DNA of 64,000 nucleotides from Prinia subflava (lineage: Eukaryota; Chordata; Aves; Passeriformes; Cisticolidae). The notes beneath the pieces are model-generated. The model saw only the letters and a program-made list of their open reading frames with translations. It was not told where the DNA came from and searched no databases. Every line of letters begins with the position of its first letter. Within the stretch, counting starts at the first letter, position 1. The DNA is taken from the NCBI RefSeq assembly GCF_021018805.1, contig NC_086248.1:63559985-63623984 (forward strand). The letters run 5' to 3'. Below, one piece after another: positions 15,701 to 28,454 of the stretch. The translations under genes were made by a program, and so were the position numbers.

Positions 15701-18700
15701 AGGCTGGACTTGCTCAGACTGAGGGCCAGCCAGTCACCACACCCAGTCCAAAAGCGCAAGAAGGCAAGAGAGAAAGGAAAGCAGGTTGAATCAAGTGGTA
15801 TCAGCACCTCTTATATTTTCAGACCTAGGGATATTTGTGCCATTGGTCTATCCTTCCCACGTTTCAGTGCAACAGACTGTATTTTATTTTCCATGCTAAA
15901 GGCTAAAGAAACTGGTAGAAACTCAGTGGGAAACAGGAGATGCAGTACCCAGCATCTCTTCAAGACAGCTGCTCCTGATGTGGATTTGTTGGTTCCCACA
16001 GACATGCCCCTCACGATGGCTCCCAGCCCTGTCATGTACCGTCCGTGTGGCACACAGATCTCTGCTGTACACCGCTCCTGTCACGGGTACCGGCAGCACG
16101 GGAGTGGAAATGGGGACTGCCAGGCACACTCAATAGCCAGGCTCCCACAGCAGCTACCTCCTCTGCCAGCAGGCATCCGAGACAGAACGACATCCCTCTC
16201 ATCCCTCTCGAGCCCAGGAAGGAGGACTGACAGACTGCGAGAGACAGAGGAAAGACATAAAGGCTGAAGTGAATGCTCTCAAGATAAATGTCACTGAAGC
16301 CTACCAGGAAATGCCAGTACTCCACTCGAAATCCCACAAGCTTTCAAAATGGAATTACCCACTCCAGTGACTAGATTACTGCTTCAAGAGGCCTCTTTGA
16401 AATTATTTGGATTTCTATCAAAACAGTTTAAAGAAAACCCATGCCCTACTAATCCTGTTATAATTTAGACACCTTGAAGATTAGCTGTAGTATTTTAATC
16501 TGAGCTGAATGCACAGTTTTCCTCTGTTTTTTTTTTCCCTTACACATGCTGCAGGAAGAAAAGCAGAGAAGGATGGACATCTGCCAGCCATGACTACTTT
16601 AATATCAAAGGATGTCTCAATATGCAAGGCTGTAAGCAAGGCTGAAGAAAATTTACAAATGTCTCCAAGGGCTAGAAATCATTTTGTCGCTACTTGTTAG
16701 ATCAGTAGTAAGATATGGGATGAGTACTGAAAAAGCAAAGCAATCGGTTCAAAAACTGCATTTCCTTGTCTGAAACAGAGCAAACATCAAGCCTAAACCT
16801 TACACATGAAAGCATTACACTTGAGCAAAAACTCATCATAGGAACATAGAATGCTGTCCAGGCTCTGATAACCATTTTGATAGCAAATAACTTAAACCCA
16901 AACTTAAATGGGTGTGGGCTCATCTGCATGAATGGATAATATTTATTTTACTCAGTAACACCATAAACATGATTCTGTCTGCAAAGATTTGCAGAACATG
17001 AACTGCATTTGCTACCACAGTATGTAATTTCATCATTTTAAAAATCCTAAAACTAACATCAAAGCCCTTTTGAACCTGATTTGCATTGACAGAGACAGCG
17101 AAATTTGCATTCAATTGATTTCTGCAGTTAGAAGAACACTATGGTATTATGAGGCAAGATGATTTCCCTTTAGTAAATTAACAGATATTAAATTTTGTAG
17201 TCACTGCAACAGAATAGAAACTTAATTTTCCAGGTGGTCTCACTGATACCAATGGGACTCCCTCAGGCTAGATGATCAGAAGATGCCAATACTGAACATG
17301 ACTAGAGTGCCAAACTGGAACTGGATGTTATATGCAGCAGGGAACATTTGACAGCAAATATTAATCCGGGCTTAAATACTACAACAATTCATTCTCTGAA
17401 AGCATATTTTTAAATTAAACAGCAATTGATTGATTCTGTCCCTCTAACTATCCCACATCCAGGATATAATTATTTTTTTTTAGTGAATTATAATTGTTGG
17501 CCAGTCACAGCATTCAACGCATTAGTCACTGCTGTGCTAAGTGATTTCCCTCTCTTTTCCTACATTAACATTTTTATTTGAAAGTAAATCAGTCTTACAA
17601 ATTTGTGAAACCCAGATGAAGTGTTCAAAAGCACACAAATCTGTCAGCAGCTCCACCTGCCAACCCACCAGCTCTGCCACTTGTGCAGTTTAAGGGCTCA
17701 CCTATGGCATGGGGAGAAAAAAAAAGATCTTAAAACATGTGGCCAGTACACTGTAGGACAGCGATTTAAAGACAGTTATGCTGTGGGGGTTTTTTAGTTT
17801 AATTTGGCTAGCTTTAATGAATTCCATAGTAAAGACAAAAAGCACAGCTAAGGAGACACAGCTTCTTCTTTTCCCTAGTCTTCTCACAGCACTGGTGCTG
17901 GAGAGAACAGAGTGACAATGACAAGGGGATGAAGCAGCAAGATGTTAAGATAGGGACCACCAAGCCAAAGAAGAGGACTTGGCTCTACTGGACAATGAGA
18001 TGAAGAATGGAAACAAGGCAAAGAAAATTGATAGAATAAAGAATATTATGGTCAGAAACAATTGTATGTCAAGACTAGAGCAAGATGTTTAGCAGATAAT
18101 GGGATAAAACAGCTGGAGCAGAGAGTCTGAAAGTGTCCAGCCTCAGCAAGGCAGAGACAGAATAGGGATTTGTTCCTCCAAACCTCAGAAAGTAAACCCC
18201 ATGGATTTTCTCTTCTGATGATTGGGGCAAAGTATCCACAAAATGTTACACTTGTTTATGTCTTTAGATGAAGATAACCAACTACTGCCATCAGGAACAC
18301 TGCCACCAATGGGGTAAATGCAGAATCCCATGCAGTTGCTGGTGTAATTTTACTTAATGACAGCTCAGATTTTATGAAAAGTAACCCAGAAAACTAGCTA
18401 GAAAATAAAAATTTTTAAGAAACATCATTCAATCGCTCTGAAGACAGGTAATCTAAGAAATCAGCCTTTCTGTGACAGCACATCTCAGTTTTCCTGTGCA
18501 CTGTGATACTGTTAAACTAGTCCACCCACCTCCCATAACCCCCTCTCCATGACTTGTGCATCACTTAGTGCAGAAAATGGATGCACTTTGGTCAAGAAAG
18601 ATTTATCTATCATATGGTCTGATGGAAGATATAGGAATGGAGGACACAGCTAGAGAATGTGAATCACCCTTGTAGGCATCATCCCGGTACCTGCTGAGAA

Positions 18701-21700
18701 ACTGAGAGTGCAAGGTGAGAAAAGCCACCACATCTGGTCAGTGGTTATGTTCTCTGCCTTCCCTATTCCCCCGTGGGAGTCTAGAACAATTCAAGCAGTC
18801 TGAGCTCTGAACATGCAAAAACTGAAACACCACCAAAAAAAAATCATAAAGAAATGCCCTCTTGGAGCAGGAGAAAAGCATGCTGACATTTCTCAGTCAT
18901 CATGCTGAAAACTGACTGATTGTTTAAAGGGAAAATTGTGCAGGGATTGAGGCAAAATTTATCAAAATGTAAAAGTGAACAAGAACTTTCTGCAATAAAG
19001 GGATGCTGTAATGGCAGTTCCCAATAAAACAGCTAGTCAGGGCTGCACAGAGAAGCCCAGAGGAAATTAAAAATTGTTTCATTATGGCACATGGATGAGA
19101 GGCAAAAACAATATATGGCCCACACAACAAACTGTGAAGACTTAAAAAACCCCCATATCTGAATCACTATCTCTTCATGAGTGAAGCAGGGTCCTGATGT
19201 GACTGTGTAGTTAGACCATCACACTGACATCATGATGCAAAGCCAGGCTCTGCAAAGACATTTTCAACTGTTAAATCTGCTGCTTTCATCTCTGCACACT
19301 TCTGTCCTGTCACATGAATGAAAGAAAGCAGGTTATGTCATTAGGATCATCCACCGCTTTTCCAGGGTACAGGTGCAGTAGGAGAGCAGTGATAGCACAC
19401 ACACACAAACTACACTACGGCAGCACATGGTGACAACGCAGAGGAGAACAGCGAGCCCCGGGTCCCACAGGACCAGTGAGCCCGGGCAGCACGAGTCACG
19501 GCATGCGGCTGCACAGTCCAAAGGCAGCACTGCTAGGAGCTTCCCCACAACCCAGCAGGCTCAATCCACAACCCAGATAGGCTCCCACAAACAGTCAAGA
19601 CTTGACTGTGCACAGCAGAACTCTATTAACCCCACCGCCCACTGCAGCAGGCCACATCCTCCATAAACTGCTTAGTGATCAAGCAACCCTCAAGTGCACA
19701 GCCTCTCACAAAGGTCTGGAGTCTAGTAATGGGCTAGTTGCCTCCAGGGCCGTGGCTACACTACAGAGCTTCATTTCAGATTCACTGGGTTTGAAGACCT
19801 GAGGGAATCTATTATCATGGTCTAATCTTCTCCCTGCACATGAGCCGGATTCCCAATTCTGCAGCACAACCTGAACCAAAACCGTTGAAAGCTTTGCACT
19901 TACCAGTGAGAATACAATTTTAAAAACTTACAGCTCAGGATTATCTGATGGGCAGTAGCCAGTGTAAAATAAAGCTAGCAACCACAGCTACCCCCCAGCC
20001 TTTATAATCATCTGAAAAGAAAGGTATGACGAGATGCAATGATCCCGTCAAGGCAAAGATCATGTGTGCTGAGCAGGCACCGTACAGCAAATGTTGAAGC
20101 CAAGGTTGTACCTCTGTTGTGAAGGGGTAAGAAAGGGGGAAGTGAGGGATTTGGTGAAAGAGTCAAGGGATGTTTCTGACCACTGAAGTCATGTGGAAGC
20201 AGAGAGAAAGGGAATAAAGGAGCACCTCAGGTTAGAAAGGCAGAAAGTCAGAAAGGCAGCTGCAACTTCTGAGGAAGCTGGCCAGCACAGGGCAGGGGTA
20301 TGTCAAGCACAGTCTCACAGCTGAAGAAGACTGACAACCTGTCTGGCTAGTGAGCTGTACCACTACCAATATTCCCTGGCACCACCTCCTGTGGCATCTG
20401 CAGATGGAACACCACCTCATCATCCACAGGAAATACAGCCACACCAGAAATGCACCACTGCTGCCACTTGTCCCTGAGCAAAAAGAAAAAATTCAAAATA
20501 TTGTTTCTCCTCAACCAAAGAAAAGCCAACTGCAACGTGGCTGTTGGAGCTATTACATTACCATACTGAAGTCATGATAAAAATACTCTAGCAATTTCTA
20601 ACTCCTGTTAACCTCTATTTTTTCCCCTTGTTCACTCACTCAAAGCAAATAGTAAAGAAAAAACCCAAAATAAGCCCAGAAAGGAAATTCTAGTCATTCT
20701 CCATGATTCTCTGGAGTAATACTCTTAGAAAAGCAGTCTGGCAAAGACCTTGTGAGCTAAAGTGATTCGTAATTAATTGGTGATATTTCCAAAGAAAAGT
20801 TTTCTTTAAATAATGCATGGTAATCAGACATCTTGAAAACCAAACTAAGACACTTGGAACTACCTTTACAACATCAGTAGGCAAAACAACCCCCACAAAG
20901 CATAACAGCAGTAGAAGCCACCCTCCTGCTTCTTGAAAAGCACGGAGAGTAAAAAGCTGAAATCCAACTTGGGAGAGGAAAAAAATGAAGAGTAGGGACT
21001 CTGCACCGCAGTTAGTAAACCTAGCAGCAGACCTAACAGGTGGGGCTTTTCGACTTAGCAAACCTGTAATGAAGTCTTTGCCTTCCTTTAGTTTTAGCCT
21101 GACACATCCTTTTGCAGCAAAACAAACACGAATAGCAATGCAAGTTTCTGCAAGACACCACCTTACCAAAACCGCTCCGAACCAAAATCCAGCCCACCGA
21201 CCAAAGGCAGCATAAAATGGTTGATGCGAAGTGAGCGCGTTACCCTGACAAGCCCAACTGCTGTACAACGGCAAACAAAACTGACCCAAAAGCAGGACTC
21301 CATTTTTATTCGTGACGGAATAAAGTGGGGATTTTTCACCGGAGCTCCGAATCCGCCGCTGCCGGCGAGCGCTGCGCTTCCCGCCCGCCGGGGATGCGCT
21401 CTGCCCGCGGACCGCGCTCCGGGGCCGCCCGCCGCCACGGCACCGGCTGCCGCGGGCTCCCGCCGCTCTCGGCACCGCCGCCGGGCGGCCCCCGCCCTCC
21501 GGCGGGTCACCGGGCGGGGACACCCCGGCGCGCAGCCCCCGCCCCGCCGGGCGTTTCGGGGAGATCCCGCCGGCGCAGGGCCCAGGCGACACGCACCCGC
21601 CGCCCCGGCACCCGCCCGCACGGCCCCTCTCTCCGGGCGCGCCCCCGCCCCGCGGGTCCCCCCGCGCCGCCCCCCCGGGCTCCGCCGCCGCCTGCGCCAC

Positions 21701-21966
21701 CGCGGGAGGCCGCGGGGCCCGGCCCGCCGCTCACCGCTCTTGACGTCTCCGGGCGCCGAGCCGCCCGCGGCCGCCGCGCCGCCCGCTCCGCCGCCCGCTC
21801 CGCCGCCGCCGCCCGCGGCCGCCGCTCCGGCTCCGCCGCCACCCGCGGCACCGCCGCCCGCCGCCGCCGCGGCTCCGCCGCCCGCCGCCGCCCCGTTCTC
21901 CTGCTCGTCGCCGCTGCTGTTGGCGCGCTTGTTCTTCTTGCCCTTGCCGCCCTTCTGGTTCGGCAT
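564..21966 (-). CDS. HECA: HECA, headcase protein homolog (four spliced coding exons)
   Basis: The spliced CDS joins 21966-21735, 7631-6591, 3487-3333 and 728-564 (1593 nt, 530 aa plus TGA), close to the 543 aa I recall for human HECA. All introns are GT-AG; phases are 1, 1 and 0, and the frame is kept throughout. The N-terminus is Lys-rich (MPNQKGGKGKKNKR), then an Ala/Gly tract (about residues 26-69). The conserved headcase region (about 79-190) has many Cys/His (C105, H109, C110, H117, C120) and runs through FRFCSCRCGQGH. A Lys/Ser-rich linker follows, then the mid domain containing FLRRLDLSELLTHIPRHKLN. The C-terminal half has CxxC pairs at 385/388, 434/437, 446/449, 481/484 and 507/510, suggesting zinc binding. 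Drosophila Headcase acts with Unkempt as a growth restrictor under nutrient/mTORC1 signalling, and human HECA is linked to cell-cycle control. Identification rests on near-identity with the remembered vertebrate protein. Confidence 0.97.
729..3332 (-). other. HECA: HECA intron 3
   Basis: This 2.6-kb AT-rich intron is bounded by CAG|GTTAGT and TTCGCAG|GC on the minus strand. The longest open frame, on the plus strand at about 2518-2895, shows no recognisable domain and is most likely chance. I saw no repeat family. Confidence 0.9.
3333..3487 (-). CDS. HECA: HECA coding exon 3
   Basis: This 155-nt exon follows the acceptor GTCCACAG and ends in CAG before the donor GTTAGT. It encodes residues 425-476, including the CxxC pairs CVDC and CIKC and the segment RWDGSWHQLG. 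Both the entry phase (1) and exit phase (0) agree with the neighbouring exons. Confidence 0.96.
3488..6590 (-). other. HECA: HECA intron 2
   Basis: A 3.1-kb phase-1 intron between G|GTACAG and CCACAG|GA. It is AT-rich with short A-runs (for example 5540-5556). No exon, RNA gene or transposon fragment was recognised in it. Confidence 0.9.
6591..7631 (-). CDS. HECA: HECA coding exon 2 (main exon)
   Basis: The acceptor CTTCCACAG ends at 7632 and the exon begins at 7631. The donor is G|GTACAG, with the GT at 6590-6589. The 1041-nt exon supplies most of the protein (residues 78-424): the Cys/His-rich headcase N-terminal domain, the Lys/Ser-rich linker and the mid domain. Reading past the donor gives unrelated residues, which fixes the exon end. 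The final split codon is Gly425, completed in exon 3. Confidence 0.96.
7632..21734 (-). other. HECA: HECA intron 1 (14.1 kb)
   Basis: A large phase-1 intron from the CpG-island donor GTGAGC to the acceptor CTTCCACAG. It is mostly AT-leaning unique sequence with small A-runs (about 14580-14606). A long open frame on the plus strand at 15611-16267 is discussed under findings. No RNA gene was recognised. A large first intron behind a CpG island is a common place for enhancers, but none can be assigned from sequence alone. Confidence 0.88.
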
Positions 21967-22540
21967 CGCGGGCCCGGCCGCCGCCGCGGCGGGGCGGGCG
22001 GGCGGCGGCGGCTGCGGAAGGCGCCGCCGCCGCTACCTCCGGCTCATGGCGGGGCGGCGGCGGCCGCGCTGCTCTGCGCCGCGCCCGCGTTGGGCGGCGG
22101 GGCCCGGGGGGCCGGGCCGGGAGGGTGAAAGGCGGGGCCCTTCTCGGCCGCCCGCTACCGCCTCCCCTGTTCCTGCCGGAGCAAGCGCGGGCGGCAGCGG
22201 GAAGCGGCGTGTGCTGGGAGGAGGGGGAGGCTGGGCCGGGAGGGCTTGTCGCGAGAGGGAAAGCCCCGCTGCCGCTGGCACGGGCGGTTCGGTTCTGCCG
22301 CCGGGAGCCGGAGTGGGAACGGGGGCCGCAGCCGGTATCCCCGCAGCCGCGGCGGGGGCTCCGTGCGCGCCCCTCGCCCCGGCCGTGAGCCGAGGGCCGC
22401 GCTCCCGCCGCGGCGTCTGTGGCACTGTGAATATCCAAACGGCGAGGAACATTGGAAAATGTCACCTGAACGTGCAGAAATAAAAAGGGGATGAAGGAAA
22501 CCAAAACAATGCGGCCTCGTGGGGGAGGGAGGGGCGGGCT
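21340..22540 (-). promoter_or_regulatory. HECA: CpG island with HECA promoter, 5'UTR and exon 1
   Basis: A sharp switch from AT-leaning sequence to very GC- and CpG-dense DNA surrounds the HECA start codon. GC boxes (GGGCGG-type) are frequent, for example around 22530. A minus-strand CCAAT lies near 22450-22456. No TATA box was seen at a useful distance. This fits a dispersed CpG-island promoter, with the TSS somewhere upstream (higher coordinates) of 21966. The exact TSS cannot be set. Confidence 0.85.
21735..21966 (-). CDS. HECA: HECA coding exon 1
   Basis: The ATG at 21966-21964 opens the conserved vertebrate HECA N-terminus, and the exon codes for 77 complete residues plus one base. It ends at 21735 before the donor GTGAGC (21734-21729). 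The last base pairs with AA of exon 2 to make Glu78. Codons are extremely GC-rich, because the exon lies inside the CpG island and encodes a run made only of Ala and Gly. Longer open frames on both strands here are by-products of the GC-rich composition. Confidence 0.95.
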
Positions 22541-22549
22541 AGGGATCAC

Positions 22550-25500
22550 AAAGCATTACAGCAGCACAGCCCTGACTTTGGATTTCACAGCTCGTGTGGT
22601 TCCTGATAGGGGTAGCTCCGTGGGTGACAGACAGCAGGGAAGAACCTTTAGGATATGAGTTATAGGAAGACTCAAACTGGTCCTCTGGAGCAGAGATGGA
22701 AGCACCGTGCCTCGATAGAGGCGTTGTCGAGGGGCAGCAGCCTCACATTCTCCAGGAGTCCTGGCTCGGTGGGGGGCACTGCGGAAAATTGGTAGACGCT
22801 AATCGCGGGGTTCCTGCAGCCAGGGACGCGAGATGCTGCCCGTCAGCTACAAAACAGCAGCACCCGTGACATGCCTTCTCCTGGCTGACCAGCAGCCGCT
22901 CGCTGCTCATAGGTGTCACCTGCCCGTGTGCTCACGGTGTACCTACCAACTTATCCAATTTGGGAATAAAAAAATGCAGCCTGTCATAAGAACATTGCAC
23001 AAGCTCCCTGGATGAGCTGTTATTCTGAGCTTGGCAAGCTTTTCCTTGCACTTAAACATTTTTTTCCTTCACATCCAGGTCCTGGAGATTAGGTTTCCAT
23101 GTCTCCCTTAAGGAAGAAGTACACAGGCATGCAAGAAATTGAGCAGTCATGTTACTGGTCTGTGGCTGTCTGTGGCTGAGAGGACAAGATCATGCCTGAG
23201 CTATTTGTGCTCTGGAAATCTAGTCAAAGTGCATGGGTCAAAATAAGTGAGATCTCTCTGACAGGAATGCCACATTTTGTAAGTCACATTTTGTCTGAAG
23301 ACACTCGGCAAACTGTTTAACTGGAACAGTTCCCAAATCTTTTCCTTTTAAAAATGACAGACGTTCTGCATCACCTTCTACATGTAGCCATGGCCTTAGT
23401 TTCTCAAGAAAACTTGCTGCTTCAGTACTCTGGAAGCAGCTATCACAAGAAGTTTCAAGTCACATAGCCTAGTTTCTTTGCCTACAGATGTTAGCATTTC
23501 AGAGATATTTTTAAGAAGTTCCTTGTGTTGGTGGAAATGTTCTGAAATTATGTCCTTTTCAGTGTCTTGCATTCCCATAGCTGAATATCCTGCCTACCTT
23601 AGTTCACAGTTTTGAAGCTTCTAAATTGCATTTCTATCTAGAAACCAGAGGAATGGAGAAATTGTGGCAAATTTCTGAGGCCACAAGTCTGGGCAAATCT
23701 TGATTCTAGCCACCTCAGTTGCAGGACTTCAGTCTGTTTTGGCAAGAGCAAATTTTACCCCTAGTCCTGTAGGTTTACAAAGAAAAAAAAAAAAAAAAGG
23801 TTCCTTTCCACTGTTTCACAGGTACATAAAGTGCTTGCCTGCTGTATCAGGGGGTCAGACCTCCAAGAAAAACTTTTCAAGTCTTCAAGTTCCTATGAAA
23901 CAGTGAAAATTCCATGGATGTGAAGTAGGGGCCTGATTCACATGTCCAGAGTAGGTGTGGAGTGTCAGACTAAGTGGTTCCATTTGAGCCAAGACAGCAG
24001 CTCCTTACTGAGAAGAGTTGGACAATTAACTTCCACGGCTGGGTACAGGAGGGTAATATCTCAAGCATCAGTATTGCAAAATTTAAGGTTCCTGGTTTGG
24101 AAGGTCAAGTCTTGGTGCTGTCCAGTCAGCCTTTACGCCTTTGCAAGCATCATGCCATCTGTAGGGAAAACCGTCTCAGAGTGAGAACACAGACATCAAA
24201 TGCAGAGATCAGTAATTCAGGGCAGTTTCAGTAGTCACAGAGACCTGCTGTAATGGTCTGGGGCTGAAAAAATTCTTCTACCACTTGGCAAGTACTGCTG
24301 CTACCATGTATGCTGCCTGATTTCCCACGCCTGGTCCATCAGGGCAACGAGACTGGCATGGTCCTGCTTAGACCCGTGGTTGGTTGTGGGGTAGTGAGAA
24401 TCCCTACACGTAAGGGGTCTCCACCAGCCTCTCCACTGAGGCCTTCCCCTTCTCTGTCCCATGGAAGTGAGGTTGCTTTGCTTGGGTCTGCAAGTCCTTA
24501 GTGCACATCATCAGCCAGGACTTGTCCTGGAGATGAATCTTTCTGACAAGCACAGCAAGACTACACCAACCTGTGCTGCAAATTATCATCAAATTATATC
24601 TCTACAGTCCAATCCTTTGCATAAGCTTTGTTCTTCATAACTCCAAAGTAAATATCTCTTTTTCTTTCTATATATTGTACACAGAGTAGTTGTGACCAGT
24701 TCACTCTGAAATTAGTTATTTTAGAAAACAAGTAGTGTGTTGCATCTCATTCACACAAATTTTGGAAAACTTAACCAGTTTCTGTTCACACTTAGATCTG
24801 TTTCCATTTATCATACTTCCTCAGGAGTTCGTTTATCAGAATAGATATGATCGCCTTTAATAAGTAAACAAGGAAGATGTTAGCAAAACATGCCACCTTT
24901 CACTGCATTTTATTCTTGTTTGTAATTTTTTATATTTTATTTCTTTCTGTATACAAAGACATAGCAACACTCCCAGAAAGCTGACCTTAGCATACTTGAT
25001 TTGCAGCCATTCACAAATCATTAAGTCTTACTGAATTTTGATTTAGAACATAAAAGACACCTTAAGATGCAGCTGCAGCAATGTAAACAGTATCACATTT
25101 TTATACTTCAAAAGAGCTGCACATAGAAAGAATCAAGAGGCTGAGAAAATGTACAAAGTCTGTTTTCTACAGAGAAGAAGAATTACCTGAAGCAATATAT
25201 TTTAGGTTTACAGGTATTGGCCTGTATTTCATTCTTGGTGTAATCTCCTTTGAGGTTAAAAGTGAACTTGAAAACATCAATAACAGAAATAAATTACTGC
25301 ACCTAATCAGCGTGATGGTATAGGAACAAACAAGATTTTCTCAATAGACGCAGACTAGACACTTGAAATCAGGGTCAAGCAACAAGAAATGGGAGAAGAT
25401 CAAATAGTGCCATTCTACTCAAATTGCTGACAGAGAAAGACATATTCCACTCCATAGCTGTCAAAAGGTGAGAGAGAGCTAATGAGAAGATGCTGTGAAT

Positions 25501-28440
25501 CATTTTGGAATCTTCCTCTCAGAACTATTTAATACAAAAAACCTGTATTCTAAACTTTCTATATAGGTGCTTTTATGTAAGCATAAGTTTAAAAATAAAT
25601 AATTAGATTAAAATAGTGAAAACTCAAACTCAGACCTCTGCAGTTCTTCTTTCTTCTTCTTTCTTTCTTCTGAACAGCAAATGTTCAATCCCATCCAGGT
25701 ACAAGCTGATCAAATAAAACTACCCACAATGAAGAAATAAAACATCCTTTGTGGGAGATAAAATGGAGTACTTTGGTTGATTTATTGCTAGCTATTACTG
25801 TCACCTCTCCAGATAACAGATTACTGCTCACCCAGCTGCTTAAGATGACTGAAGACTCACATCTGGGCTCCAGTTAGCTGCTGTTCACAAATACCCACTC
25901 TGAAGAGGAGTCCCTCATCCTCTCACTCTGTCATCCCCATCTGTGATTTCCCATCTCCTGTTAGTAAAGCACCTTGCTGAGTGCCTGGACATATCTGTGC
26001 TGCAGCTCCCCTCTCCTCAATGGCTTTGGCCCCAATTCCAAAAGCAAGAGATGAAATGACTTTGGTTTTTCAACCCAGGCTCTCTAAGTAGTTTTGGAGC
26101 CTAGGAGTCACCATTTTTCCTAAGTAGTGCTATGTGAAGCCCTCTAACTTTTAAGACAATAAAGGCTGGGTTTCCTGAAGTATCTTTCTCTGTCCCTGTG
26201 AAAAATGCATATTGTGTGACTCTACGCAGATATTTACTATATGTAAAATGCTAGGTAGAAAAGTTATACTGTATTAACATTTGAATAATATAGTGAATGT
26301 AGTTTCGTAATTAACAGTAAGCTTAGTAATTAAAACTGAAGCTATGTGTGTGTCATATTCTTTTTAACTCAAGAAAGACAGCAAATAATCAAGAATTCTT
26401 TGTACAGAGATAACGGTTGCAGAGACTTTAAAATTTTCTAGTGAAGAAGAATTTATGGCCTTCTTATCAACAAAAAAGAAAACTTCCAAGGACCCACTGA
26501 CTTACCGGTGCCTGGAAAGCCTTTGTGACATGAAACAGCTGAAATTACATGTTTTAAATAAAATATGCATAGTCATGAGGACGATCCTCAAAAGAGAGGG
26601 ATTTTTCCCTAGTTTTTTGCCTTCTCCTGACTAGCCTTTCTCTGGGACGGGGAGGGCCGCAGCCCGGGCTGCCTCTCTTTGTTTATTGTCTCATAAATTG
26701 TCCTACTCCAAATTGTTTAACTTTTATTATTGTATTTGTATTACTATTTTTTTTATAACTATTTTTTTATTTTTATTAAATTTCCAAAAATTCCAAAAGC
26801 GAGTGATTGGCATTTATTACAGTCCCTAGTCTGGAATAGTGGCAGACAGGCTCGTTGCAGTTCGCCAGTGAAGTTTGTCAGGGAAAATGTGAGCTTCTCA
26901 GTTCAGAAGTAATTTATGACAATTGACTGAATGCAGACTCTTGTGAAGCCCCAAGTGTTTTTCATGTCTTGGGAGCTCTGCTTCCAGAGCAGCACATTCA
27001 TAGCTTTTGCAACTACTGAGGGGAAATTGGTGGCATTTCTCACCTTCACTGCTGCTGTTCAGAACTTGGTAGGTGATGAAGCTGAAGAAAAATATATCAA
27101 TTTCACATAGTTATTGCTGAGATTATAGGCAAGGCACAGATTTTCCATGGGAATATAGTGTGTCTGTGAAAAACACCTGGTATTTGGGAAGCTACAAAAT
27201 GCAAAATTATCCGTAACCTGGAGAATTTTCCAGTTCTCCATGAGTGTTTACTACAAAGATTTTAGATAACATTTCTTCCTGCCATTTCTTAAGAAAAGCA
27301 AACACAGCATATAATGTGTCAGCTGTTACTCATTCTTTGAATAATGGATGCTATTTTTTGCAAAGGCTCCAAGCCACGCATGGGCAAGTTTTCTCTGCAA
27401 CTGTAGGAAGGTGATATAGCAACAGTTGGGATGGGAAAGTCTTTATTTCATTTTTATGGTGTTTACTTTTGAAAAACTCAACTGAATTTCCGAAAATCCA
27501 GTGGGGGAACATTTGCCATGCCTGGGATGAGCAACAGGCAGGGGATTAGTCTCTCCTGCTATTACTAATTATGTGTAAACGCACGGGTTTGGGGATTTAT
27601 AATGAGATCTCAGGAGATGGGTTCTGCTATTACTAATTGCTGCTACTCAGTTGAATGGACAGATTGGTTTAGATACCTGTGGTAGGGATGCTGCAAAGCA
27701 CTGCAGATCTGTACATGAAATGAGGGAAAGTGGTGCTGTGTGCAGTCCCTTGAACTCAAGGGAGTTTGAGCACTCATGATCAAAGGTGAAGGTCCTAACT
27801 GCAAAGCAAAACATGAGCATGACGTTTTCCTTTTGCTGAAACTCAACCCCACAGACCCAGACTTTATTTCCTGGTGATAGGGCCAGGGCAGCTGCAGCGC
27901 AGGGACAAGGTCTCTTTCTCCAGCCTCCTAAGCATAGCCAGTGCAGCAGGCTTACCTGTCCCTTCCCAGCGACCAGGTGAAGCCCTTGGTGGTGATAACA
28001 GTCAGCTATTCCACATTCCATGTCTGAGAACATTGCTGAGGTATGCCCACCACTGCAAGCAGCAGGGCAGGCTGAGCTCAGCACTTGCTGTTCTCCCACC
28101 ATCCTCATTCTTATAAACAGATGGGCCTCCTGTACAAGTCGTGTCTCAGTTGCATTTAGCTAACAAAAGCAACAATCAAAATCTCCACTGCACCCACAAA
28201 GAATAATGAGGATTAGAGCCTTGTCCAGTGTGCTGGAAGGCTCATTTGCATTCCTGGTCTGGTGATTCCCCTCTTTTCCATTTGGTGAAAGGACCCTCTC
28301 CCCAGTGTCTTTCTGTCCCTAAGACAAGAGAGCTAAAAAGCTTTCATTGATGGGGGAAAGTGGAAGATCTTGTTCATCACATCTGATTTATACATAATTC
28401 CTCCATATCGTACACTTCTGCCACAATTATCCTTTCATTC
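22550..28440. other. Intergenic region upstream of HECA
   Basis: About 6 kb of AT-leaning non-coding DNA with no convincing gene. It contains a poly-A run near 23783-23799, a pyrimidine tract of CTT/TTTC units near 25643-25671, AT-rich low-complexity sequence near 26740-26790 and a tiny GC patch near 26645-26672. Confidence 0.7.
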
Positions 28441-28454
28441 CTTTCTCTCCACAG

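Noticed and set aside
21221..22549. Very long open frames on both strands across the HECA CpG island (up to 420 codons)
   Set aside because: GC-rich sequence lacks stop codons by composition. Only the frame beginning at 21966 matches HECA and uses the conserved donor.
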